Origin: Fluviicoccus sp.
Lineage (GTDB): Bacteria; Pseudomonadota; Gammaproteobacteria; Pseudomonadales; Moraxellaceae
NCBI RefSeq assembly: GCF_030646115.1
Contig: NZ_JAUSMX010000018.1
Span: 1-64,000 of the forward strand
DNA length: 64,000 bases
Direction of reading: 5' to 3'
The notes beneath the pieces are model-generated. The model did no database searches. It was not told the origin of the DNA and saw only the letters and a list, made by a program, of their open reading frames with translations. The translations under genes were made by a program, and so were the position numbers. This document shows positions 19,629 to 27,367 of this stretch, piece by piece (position 1 is the stretch's first letter; the number at the start of each line of letters is the position of its first letter).

Positions 19629-20459
19629 CTAGAACCGCCCCTCCCGATAATCCGCAAACGCCTGGTGAATCTCCGCCTGCGTATTCATCACAAACGGACC
19701 ATACCTCGCCACCGGTTCATGCAACGGTCTGGCCGCCACCAGAATAAAGGCGGACGCCTCCTCCCCGGCCACCGCATCCACCCGATCTCCCTCTTCCAGC
19801 ACCGCCAGCTCACCCCGCTGCAGTATCCGTCCGCCAATTTCCACCGCCCCCTGATAGACATAGGCAAAAGCATGGTGACCGGCGGAAACCGCCGTGCTGA
19901 ATTCCGCACCGCCCTGCAAGCGGACATCCAGATACAAGGGCTCGGTGACAATGCCCTGCACCGGTCCCGTAACCCCGCCCAGCGAACCGGCCAGCACCCG
20001 CACCGTACCCCCGGTGATGGCGACTTCCGGCACCGCCGACGGCGGAATGTCCTGATAACGAGGAGCCATCATCTTGTTTCGTGCGGGCAGGTTCACCCAT
20101 AACTGGAACCCCCACATCAGCCCGTTTTCCTGTTCCGGCATTTCCGAATGGACAATGCCCCGCCCCGCCGTCATCCATTGCACACTGCCCGCTTCCAGCA
20201 AGCCGCTGTTGCCCTGGTTGTCGTGGTGGCGCATCTTGCCCGCCAGCATGTAGGTCACCGTTTCAAAGCCGCGATGCGGGTGATCGGGGAAACCGGCAAT
20301 GTAATCCCCGGCCTGATCCGAGCGGAATTCATCCAGCATCAGGAAGGGGTCCAGCGCCGGCAGTTGCGAAGTGCCGATGACGCGCAGCAATTTCACCCCG
20401 GCCCCGTCACTGGTGGCCTGACCGCGAATGACACGGGTAACACGACGAGACTGGTTCAT
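19629..20459 (-). CDS. Pirin family protein
   Basis: Bicupin protein of 276 residues. The pirin metal ligands are all visible: His60 and His62 in DHPHRGFETVTYM, His104 and Glu106 in GIVHSEMP. Pirins bind iron and some have quercetinase activity; the substrate here is unknown. The start MNQSRR has GGAG seven bases upstream. A LysR gene lies 75 bases upstream on the same strand, a frequent arrangement for pirins. Confidence 0.92.
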   Translation of the reverse strand: MNQSRRVTRVIRGQATSDGAGVKLLRVIGTSQLPALDPFLMLDEFRSDQAGDYIAGFPDHPHRGFETVTYMLAGKMRHHDNQGNSGLLEAGSVQWMTAGRGIVHSEMPEQENGLMWGFQLWVNLPARNKMMAPRYQDIPPSAVPEVAITGGTVRVLAGSLGGVTGPVQGIVTEPLYLDVRLQGGAEFSTAVSAGHHAFAYVYQGAVEIGGRILQRGELAVLEEGDRVDAVAGEEASAFILVAARPLHEPVARYGPFVMNTQAEIHQAFADYREGRF

Positions 20460-20534
20460 GATGATCTCCATCCGGTTCGTTGATGCCGCCACTGTAACGA
20501 TGGAGCAAACGCAGCGGAAGTCAGGCGCAGGCGC

Positions 20535-21485
20535 TCATGGTGTTTCCTCCGGGTGAACACCGCAGGGCAATCCCCGCTCCCAGGGCGGAGTCTCACTCAG
20601 GGCAGTGACCAGATAGTCAATGACACCGCGCACCGCCCGGCTGACATAACGTGTTTGCGGATAAACAGCAAAGATATGGTCAGGCACCGGATTGGCAAAC
20701 CCGGCAATACACACCAGTTCGCCCTTGCACAGCGCATCCGCGACGATGAACAGCGGCAGCATGGCCACGCCCAGCCCCGCGCGGGCGGCCGAGGCGGCAG
20801 ACTCGCCATTATTGACCATGATGCGGCCGCGCATGGACAACGCCCGCACCTCGCCGCCGGGAATTTCCGGTTCGAACTGCCACAACTGGCTGGCGCTGAC
20901 GTTGGCATAACCGATGGCCGGGTGCTGCAGCAAGGCCTCAAAACTTTGAGGGTCGCCGTGCTGCTGACGGTAAGCCGGGCTGCAACACACCACGCGGCGG
21001 CTCAGCGCCAGCCGCCGCGCCTTCAGCTCCAGCGCCGGACTGCGCGTCACCCGGATGCCCAGGTCATAACCGTCTCGCACCAGATCGACGGTGCGGTCTT
21101 CCAGATCCAGCGAGAACTGCAGGCGTGGATGATGGGCCAGAAAAGGAAACAACAACTCACCCAGATAGCGGGAACCGAAGCTGAGCGGCGCGGCCACCCG
21201 CAACTGGCCCACCAGCTCATGGCCCTGCTCGGCCACTTCATCGGCCGCCAGATTCAGGTCTTCAATAATTCGCAAGGCGCGCTGGCTGAAGGCCTGCCCG
21301 CGATCAGTCAAGGTCACCCCGCGCGTGGAACGGTGCAGCAAGGCGATGCCGAGCATGCCTTCCAGCCGCACAATGCGCTTGCTGATCACGGACTTACTGA
21401 CACACAAACGGTCCGCCGCCTGGGTGATGCTGCCCGTATCGGCCACTTGCAAAAACGTTTCAATGTCTTCCAGACGATACTGCAT
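20535..21485 (-). CDS. LysR-family transcriptional regulator
   Basis: A 316-residue LysR regulator. The N-terminal winged helix-turn-helix includes FLQVADTGSITQAADRLCVS, and the C-terminal periplasmic-binding-like effector domain resembles the DNA-binding/aromatic-degradation CrgA/AaeR-type subgroup. The start MQYRLEDIETF, with GCGGAG upstream, is preferred to a longer frame. It probably controls the pirin gene downstream; the effector is unknown. Confidence 0.9.
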   Translation of the reverse strand: MQYRLEDIETFLQVADTGSITQAADRLCVSKSVISKRIVRLEGMLGIALLHRSTRGVTLTDRGQAFSQRALRIIEDLNLAADEVAEQGHELVGQLRVAAPLSFGSRYLGELLFPFLAHHPRLQFSLDLEDRTVDLVRDGYDLGIRVTRSPALELKARRLALSRRVVCCSPAYRQQHGDPQSFEALLQHPAIGYANVSASQLWQFEPEIPGGEVRALSMRGRIMVNNGESAASAARAGLGVAMLPLFIVADALCKGELVCIAGFANPVPDHIFAVYPQTRYVSRAVRGVIDYLVTALSETPPWERGLPCGVHPEETP

Positions 21486-21724
21486 GCCATGCTCCGCCGG
21501 ACAGGCCGGCCTCTGTTCAATGTCAAATCCGCAATTCATGACAGCCTAAGTATTGTCAATGGCCGCATCCGCCGCCACCGGACAAACGGCTTGTTTTCCC
21601 GACGGGCATACCCTACCATCGCAGATCATTGTGGTTTAGATTATTTACTCTAATAACGGTAAGCCACCATAACAATAACCCGGACGGCCGGCATGGCCGC
21701 TGCGGCAGTTCAGGGAGTCATTGC

Positions 21725-22840
21725 ATGGGATCATTTTTCAAACGCCTCAGCACCCGCCTGCTCGCGTGTTGCCTGCTGGCGCTGTCTACGCCGGTGTTTG
21801 CCGCCTCTGATATCCTGGCGGCTGCAGAGGACCTCAAGCCTAACGAAAATGGCCTTCCCCCTCCACTGGAAAAGCCTTTGTATATTTCAGTCTGCTTTTT
21901 TGACTTTCAGGGCAAAAACGGCGACATCTACAGCCAGGCCAAGGATCTGGTGCTGATTGCCCGCCGCTGGAACGTCATTGTCGAACTCAAAGTGTTTACC
22001 GACGAGCGTATCACCGCCGAAAATTTCAAGGCGGGACAATGTGACGCCGCCGGAATTTCCACGTTACGCGCCCGCCAGTTCAACTCCTTCATGGGCAGTG
22101 TCGACTCCGTGGGCGGCGTACCGGATTACGCCGGTATGCGCCTGCTGATCCATACGCTGCTGGATCCGAAAATTGCACCCATGACCATTACCGGCAAGTA
22201 CCAGATCCTCGGCATCATGCCGATTGGCGGTGCTTATGTTCACGTCAATAACCGGCACATCGACTCGATTGAAAAGGCAGCAGGCAAGAAAATTGCCGTT
22301 CTGGACTGGGACAAGACCCAGACTGAAATCGTCAAGCGCATCGGTGCTCAACCCATCTCCGCTGACTTATCCAATATTGGCGGCAAATTCAACAACGGCC
22401 AGGTGGATATTGTTGTGATGCCTGCGCTGGCCTACCGCCCCCTCGAACTGTACAGGGGCCTGGGCGAGTATGGAGGCATTTACAAATTCCCGCTGGCGCA
22501 AATGTCCGCCAGCCTGGTGATTGACCGCGAACGCATCAAGAAGAAACTGCCGGATCTGGACGAAAAACTGAATATTTTCCGGGGCATTGCCAGCCAGTTC
22601 ATGGACCAGATGCTGGACCAGATATTCCGCATTCTCGATCGCACCGAAAAAGACATTCCGGACAAATACTGGCTGCCGCTGGAGAAAGGAAACGAGGACG
22701 GCTTCAAACGCATGATGCGTGAGGCCCGCATCCAGATGACCAAGGAAGGCTACTATGATCCGCGCATGATGAAATTATTGAAGAAAGTCCGCTGCAAGCA
22801 GAACCCGACCGACGCCGAGTGTTCACAACCGGAAGAATAA
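21725..22840 (+). CDS. AdeT-like putative solute-binding protein, copy 1
   Basis: A 371-residue secreted protein with signal peptide (LLACCLLALSTPVFA-AS). It belongs to the AdeT1/AdeT2-type putative solute-binding family known from Acinetobacter. Family segments include FTDERITAENFKAGQCDAAG, SIEKAAGKKIAVLDWDK and KFNNGQVDIVVMPA. The architecture resembles substrate-binding proteins of ABC/TRAP systems, but no permease gene is near. The C-terminus KKVRCKQNPTDAECS carries a Cys pair shared by all three copies. A GGGAG site precedes the ATG. First of three tandem paralogues. Confidence 0.82.
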   Translation: MGSFFKRLSTRLLACCLLALSTPVFAASDILAAAEDLKPNENGLPPPLEKPLYISVCFFDFQGKNGDIYSQAKDLVLIARRWNVIVELKVFTDERITAENFKAGQCDAAGISTLRARQFNSFMGSVDSVGGVPDYAGMRLLIHTLLDPKIAPMTITGKYQILGIMPIGGAYVHVNNRHIDSIEKAAGKKIAVLDWDKTQTEIVKRIGAQPISADLSNIGGKFNNGQVDIVVMPALAYRPLELYRGLGEYGGIYKFPLAQMSASLVIDRERIKKKLPDLDEKLNIFRGIASQFMDQMLDQIFRILDRTEKDIPDKYWLPLEKGNEDGFKRMMREARIQMTKEGYYDPRMMKLLKKVRCKQNPTDAECSQPEE

Positions 22841-22858
22841 AGGCAGTTTCCTACCTTT

Positions 22859-22882
22859 GCGGGACGCCGCCCGGCGTCCCGC
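22859..22882 (+). other. Strong intergenic hairpin between AdeT-like copies 1 and 2
   Basis: GCGGGACGCC-GCCC-GGCGTCCCGC, a perfect 10-bp stem with a four-base loop, 18 bases after the first stop. No U-tract follows, so it may protect the 3' end or set relative expression rather than terminate. Confidence 0.5.
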
Positions 22883-22997
22883 AGTCACCCTAACGACGCC
22901 AAAACCTGTCAGAATGGCCAATTCCGATCGCCACGGCCCGGTCTATCTTGAACCGTACGCCGAAAATAATAATTTGCCTGTCCGCCGAGGATTCCCC

Positions 22998-24128
22998 ATG
23001 TTCAAGCGCCTTGCCGCCCGTCTGCCTGCCCTGTTTCGACCCTTGCTGCTGCTGCCGGTGCTGGCCATGCCGTTGGCCCCGGCCGCCCAAGCCACAGAAA
23101 TCATGGCCATTGCCAAGGACTTGAAGCCAGGCGAGAACGGTCTGCCGGCGCCGCTGGACAAGCCGCTGCACCTTTCCGTGTGCCTGTTTGACATCCTGGG
23201 CAAGAACGGCGAGTTGTATAACCGCGCCAAGGATCTGGTGCTGATTGCAAGGCGCTGGAACGTCTACACCGAAATCAAGGTCTTTACCGACGAACGCATT
23301 GCCGCCGAAAACTTCAAGGCGGGCCAGTGTGATGCGGCGGGAATTTCCACACTGCGCGCCCGCCAATTCAACAGCTTCATCGGCAGCATTGACGCCGTGG
23401 GCGCGGTGCCTTCCTACGAGCATATGCGCATCCTGCTGAAAACCCTGCTCGATCCGAAACTGATCCCCTTATCCATTACCGAGCCGTACCAGATTGTGGG
23501 CGTGCTGCCGGTGGGGGCGCTGTATGTGATGGTGCGTGACCGCGAGATCAACTCCATTGAGAAGGCGGCGGGCAAGAAGATCGCCGTGCTGGACTGGGAC
23601 AAGTCTCAGGCGGAAATGGTGCAGAAACTTGGCGCGCAACCGGTGGCGTCGGACATCACCAACTTTGCGGGCAAGTTCAATAATGGCCAGGTGGACATCA
23701 TTGCCGCCCCAGCCATCGCCTTCCGCCCCATGGAGCTTTACAAGGGGCTGGGAACCACAGGGGCCATCTACAAATTTCCGCTGGCGCAGATTACCGGCAG
23801 CCTGGTCATCAACCGCGAACGCCTGCGCGCCAAGCTGCCGGACCTGGACCAGAAAATGCTGAGCCTGCGCGCCGTGGCGTTGCAATTCATGGATGATTTC
23901 CTCGACGAACTCTTTACCTATGTCGACAAGCTGGAAAAGGATATTCCCGCCAAATACTGGATGGAACTGACGCCTGACGATGAAAAGCGCTACAAGGAAA
24001 TGATGCGGGAAGCCCGTATCCAGATGACCAAGGCCGGTTACTACGACCCGCGGATGATGAAGGTCTTGAAGAAGGTGCGCTGCAAACTGGAGCCGTCCAA
24101 GGCCGAATGCAGCATGAACGATGAATGA
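22998..24128 (+). CDS. AdeT-like putative solute-binding protein, copy 2
   Basis: A 376-residue paralogue of the preceding gene with signal peptide (LLPVLAMPLAPAAQA). It is closest to copy 1: both have ILAAAEDLKPNENG/IMAIAKDLKPGENG and ARRWNV segments that copy 3 lacks. Conserved parts include SIEKAAGKKIAVLDWDKSQ and KFNNGQVDIIAAPAIAF. It ends KKVRCKLEPSKAECS with the same Cys spacing. The start has CGAGG eight bases upstream; the frame is open further up but not conserved. A transported or sensed ligand cannot be named. Confidence 0.82.
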   Translation: MFKRLAARLPALFRPLLLLPVLAMPLAPAAQATEIMAIAKDLKPGENGLPAPLDKPLHLSVCLFDILGKNGELYNRAKDLVLIARRWNVYTEIKVFTDERIAAENFKAGQCDAAGISTLRARQFNSFIGSIDAVGAVPSYEHMRILLKTLLDPKLIPLSITEPYQIVGVLPVGALYVMVRDREINSIEKAAGKKIAVLDWDKSQAEMVQKLGAQPVASDITNFAGKFNNGQVDIIAAPAIAFRPMELYKGLGTTGAIYKFPLAQITGSLVINRERLRAKLPDLDQKMLSLRAVALQFMDDFLDELFTYVDKLEKDIPAKYWMELTPDDEKRYKEMMREARIQMTKAGYYDPRMMKVLKKVRCKLEPSKAECSMNDE

Positions 24129-24243
24129 TTACCGACTGTCCTGACACCTTAAAACCGGCAAGCTGGCCAATGTCAAAACCGGCAGCCGGTATTAAACTTG
24201 TCACCACGTTGTCCCGAAACATAACCGGCGGATTATCCCTAAA

Positions 24244-25308
24244 ATGCGAATGACCTCCCTTAAAAAAATAGCCTTGCTGTCCTCCCTGCTGCTGCCGCTG
24301 CAGAGCCTGGCCGCCGAACCGGTCGGACTGCCTGCCATGAAGCCGCTGGCGAAGCCGATCACCATCAAGTTCTGTATTTTCGACATCATGGGCACCAGCG
24401 GCGACGCCTTCAGCTATGCCAAGGACCTGGCGCTAGAAGCCAAGAAATGGAATATCAATGCTGAAATGCGGGCCTACACCGATGAACGCGTGGCCGCCGA
24501 AGACTTCAAGGCCGGCCAGTGTGACGGCGTGGCCATCTCCACCATGCGCGCCAAGCAATTCAATTTCTTCATCGGTAGCATCGACTCACCCGGCTCCCTG
24601 CCCACCTGGCGCCATGTCCGCGAACTGATTTCCCTTCTGGCCAACCCAAAAATGGCGCCGCTGACCATCAGCGGCCCCTATCAGGTGGCAGCCGTGATCC
24701 CGCTGGGCGGAGCCTATGTGATGGTCAACGACCGCCAGATCGACTCCATCGAAAAGGCTGCCGGCAAGAAGGTGGCCGTGCTGGACTTCGACAAGGCGCA
24801 GGCCAAGATTGTGCAAGGTCTGGGTGCGCAACCTGTGGCCTCTGACATTACCAATTTTGCGGGCAAGTTCAACAACGGCCAAGTGGACATTATTGCCGCG
24901 CCCGCCGTTGCCTTCAAACCGCTGGAGCTTTACAAAGGCCTGGGCACCAAGGGCGCAATTTTCCGTTTCCCGCTGGTGCAGATTACGGCGACCGTACTGA
25001 TCCGCCGCGACAAATTCATCAAGGATGTGCCCGATTTTGATGACCGCGTGCAGAAGATGCGCGAATTCGCCTTCACCAAGCTGGATGTGGTGGAGCGCAT
25101 GGTCAATGCCAGCGAGGCCGACATTCCCAAGAAGTACTGGATGGACCTGACCAAGGCTGATCAGGACAAGTACACCCGCCTGATGCGCGAAGTGCGTATC
25201 AACATGACCAAGGAAGGCATGTACGACAAGAAAATGATGAGCCTGATGAAGAAGGTCCGCTGCAAGATAGAGCCCACGAATGAGGAGTGCTCACAGAACC
25301 TGGAATAA
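24244..25308 (+). CDS. AdeT-like putative solute-binding protein, copy 3
   Basis: A 354-residue third paralogue with signal peptide (LLSSLLLPLQSLA-AE). It is more diverged than copies 1 and 2 and nearer to the Acinetobacter AdeT type as I recall it (FCIFDIMGTSGDAFSYAKDLAL). It keeps SIEKAAGKKVAVLDFDKAQ and KFNNGQVDIIAAPAVAFKPLE, and the C-terminal KKVRCKIEPTNEECS. The 115-base gap before it holds an ACCGGCAGCCGGT hairpin. It is followed by an intrinsic terminator. Confidence 0.83.
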   Translation: MRMTSLKKIALLSSLLLPLQSLAAEPVGLPAMKPLAKPITIKFCIFDIMGTSGDAFSYAKDLALEAKKWNINAEMRAYTDERVAAEDFKAGQCDGVAISTMRAKQFNFFIGSIDSPGSLPTWRHVRELISLLANPKMAPLTISGPYQVAAVIPLGGAYVMVNDRQIDSIEKAAGKKVAVLDFDKAQAKIVQGLGAQPVASDITNFAGKFNNGQVDIIAAPAVAFKPLELYKGLGTKGAIFRFPLVQITATVLIRRDKFIKDVPDFDDRVQKMREFAFTKLDVVERMVNASEADIPKKYWMDLTKADQDKYTRLMREVRINMTKEGMYDKKMMSLMKKVRCKIEPTNEECSQNLE

Positions 25309-25368
25309 GCACCGTACACCCCCGCCAGGGATGGCAACCCAAAACCATAACGAAGCATCTCCGATTGA

Positions 25369-25392
25369 AGCAGCCGCAAGGCTGCTTTTTTT
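25369..25392 (+). terminator. Intrinsic terminator after the AdeT-like cluster
   Basis: A 7-bp stem, AGCAGCC-GCAA-GGCTGCT, followed by TTTTTT, 61 bases after the third AdeT-like gene. It separates that cluster from the DUF692-like gene. Confidence 0.88.
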
Positions 25393-25478
25393 ATGGCGCG
25401 GCCAGCGACAGGCACGACTTGCAGCTGATGGAAATGCTAAGTTACGCCCTCCTCCGGCCAGACCGCACAGATTGCTCC

Positions 25479-26363
25479 ATGCTTGATCAGCTTCCCACCC
25501 TTGGCGTTGGCGTCAGCCTCAGCCTGGCGTCACGGCCCGACCCGGCCACCCTGGTTCGCAGCCCCGGCGGACCGCGCTTTGTCGAATATGCCGGACTGGT
25601 GGATGCCGACCGCATTCAGCCCGAAGTAGAACGCATACGCGAGGCGGGGGCCACGATCCTGTTTCATCCATCCTATATCAACTTTTGTGGCAGTTTCCCC
25701 AACAACCGCGCCTGGCTTGAAACCACCGCTGAACATATCCGGGCAGTGGGCTCTCCGTGGTTTGCACAAGACTGCGCCTACTGCTTCCGAGAAGAAGGAC
25801 CCGGTTACTCCACGTCACTGGGGTATTTCATTCCGCCCATCCTTAACGAAGCTTCGCTGCAACAGGCCATCCGACGCGTGCAGGAAGTCAGGGAAGTGAT
25901 TCCGGTGCCGGTCGCCATTGAGCCGCCGCCAATGACCTTCTTGGTGGGGTCCATGCCCCTGTTCACCTTCTTCGGACACTTGGCCGCAGCGGCGGACTGC
26001 GCCATTTTGCTGGACATGGGGCATCTGGTGTCGTGGGAAATGGCCGGTGGCGGGAAGGTGCTGGACCATTTGCACGATCTGGACTGCCGTCGCGTGGTTG
26101 AAGTTCATATTGCCGGGGGACGCCTGAAGGCCGGGGAGCAAGGCCCGATTTACGTGGACGCCCACGAATGCCCGATCCTCGACGAAAGCTGGCGGATGCT
26201 GGAGGCCCTGCTGCCGCAACTGCCCAACGTCAAGGCCGTATGTTATGAGTGCGAAGGCATGGATGAGGAAACCGTACTGAGCACGCTGAAGCGGTTGCGC
26301 GGCATGGTGCGTGAATTGAGCGCCAATGTCGCCCTGGTGGCCGTACTGGGAGACGCGCAATGA
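25479..26363 (+). CDS. Divergent DUF692 / multinuclear iron oxidase-like protein
   Basis: A 294-residue TIM-barrel-type protein that I align by motif to DUF692 (the MbnB/TglH family of multinuclear non-heme iron enzymes that modify RiPP peptides). Candidate metal ligands in family order are His63 (LFHPSY), Asp98 (AQDCAYC), Glu148 (AIEPPP), Asp179/His182 (LLDMGHL), His210 (VEVHIAGG), Asp227/His229 (VDAHECP) and Glu257 (CYECEG). The usual Ser-Asp/Glu-His motif is changed to Gln-Asp-Cys. The start is uncertain: MLDQLPTLGVG matches the family beginning but lacks a good ribosome-binding site. The stop overlaps the next gene (ATGA), implying a two-protein complex. Confidence 0.72.
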   Translation: MLDQLPTLGVGVSLSLASRPDPATLVRSPGGPRFVEYAGLVDADRIQPEVERIREAGATILFHPSYINFCGSFPNNRAWLETTAEHIRAVGSPWFAQDCAYCFREEGPGYSTSLGYFIPPILNEASLQQAIRRVQEVREVIPVPVAIEPPPMTFLVGSMPLFTFFGHLAAAADCAILLDMGHLVSWEMAGGGKVLDHLHDLDCRRVVEVHIAGGRLKAGEQGPIYVDAHECPILDESWRMLEALLPQLPNVKAVCYECEGMDEETVLSTLKRLRGMVRELSANVALVAVLGDAQ

Positions 26364-27289
26364 GTTTTGCCGCCCAGGAACAGGCGTTGTTCGATTTGTT
26401 GTTTGACCGGACACTGCGCGAAAACTTCATCCGTAACCCGGAAACCGCACTGGCTCCCTACCGCTTGAGCCCGGCGGAAGTGGACGACTTCCGGCTGATC
26501 CGTCCGGATGCGCTGGCGTTTGACGCCCGGTTGCGCACCGGCCTCATCCTGTCGCAACTGTGCCGGAATTTCCCGCTCAGCTTCAGCCTGATGTCTTCGG
26601 TTCCAGAGTGGCTCGACAAGCTGCAAGCACTGGTTGACCGGGAAACCATGCGTGCCCCTCCCTTGGAGCGGGCCACCGTTTTTGGCATGCGCCTGCGGGA
26701 TCTGGTGACCGAAACAGCCTTTTCATCACCGGAGGAACAGCAGGCGGCCGCTGCCATACTGGACGCCGAATTGGGCATGGTGTGGACATCGGCCATGCTG
26801 AAGGGGTTTGTGCTGGAAGGAGGGTCTCTTGCACAACCGCCGGCCGGTGTCCCTGAGGGTTGGCTGGCACTGCCGGCGCGGCCCGCCGCCTTTGTCAGCG
26901 CCATCCTGATTCCGCAACCTTATGAAGCGCTGAAGCAGGCCTTGTGCCCCTGCACGGGAACGGAGCTGTGGCGTCAGCTTGGCAAAACCCCGCTGGCCAC
27001 TGCCGATCGCCAGCGCATCCTTCAAGTACATAATCCCCGTTTGCTGGTTCTGCGCGCCACCCTGACCCGGATCTCACGCTGCGATCCGGATGTGGATCAC
27101 CGGACCGTTGAGTTACCGGAGGGCTTTGCCAGCCTCTTTGAACATCTGGACGGCTCCGGCAGCATTGGCGACCTGCTGGCCGGGTTGGTCCAGGCAGGAG
27201 CACCTGCCGGGCTGCTGCAAAGCGTACAGTCAGGATTTCTGCAATTGCTGCAATGCGGCATGCTGGAAACTGTTTCATACCGGAATTGA
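26360..27289 (+). CDS. Partner protein of the DUF692-like enzyme, unknown function
   Basis: A 309-residue protein coupled to the DUF692-like gene by an ATGA overlap. The N-terminal stretch (ALFDLLFDRTLRENFIRNPETALAPYRLSPAEVDDF) has the shape of a small helical leader-recognition or LigA-like domain followed by about 240 residues I do not recognise. DUF692 enzymes usually need a partner (MbnC, TglI, DUF2063 types), and this gene sits in that position. No membrane segment or signal peptide. The assignment as partner rests on the coupling and context. Confidence 0.6.
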   Translation: MSFAAQEQALFDLLFDRTLRENFIRNPETALAPYRLSPAEVDDFRLIRPDALAFDARLRTGLILSQLCRNFPLSFSLMSSVPEWLDKLQALVDRETMRAPPLERATVFGMRLRDLVTETAFSSPEEQQAAAAILDAELGMVWTSAMLKGFVLEGGSLAQPPAGVPEGWLALPARPAAFVSAILIPQPYEALKQALCPCTGTELWRQLGKTPLATADRQRILQVHNPRLLVLRATLTRISRCDPDVDHRTVELPEGFASLFEHLDGSGSIGDLLAGLVQAGAPAGLLQSVQSGFLQLLQCGMLETVSYRN

Positions 27290-27307
27290 CTATGGCAATT
27301 CAGCCTC

Positions 27308-27335
27308 TTGAGAACAAACCGGTATGTGCTAGAGT
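27308..27335 (+). promoter_or_regulatory. Candidate promoter of the hybrid kinase gene
   Basis: TTGAGA (27308-27313), a 16-base spacer and TAGAGT (27330-27335), 33 bases before the kinase ATG. Confidence 0.35.
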
Positions 27336-27367
27336 CCCGTTGATGAGGATCGTAGCGGCGCAACGTC

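Noticed and set aside
25332-25486. A 51-codon frame before the DUF692-like gene as a possible RiPP precursor
   Set aside because: It runs through the intrinsic terminator at 25369-25392, has no cysteines and only a badly placed ribosome-binding site.
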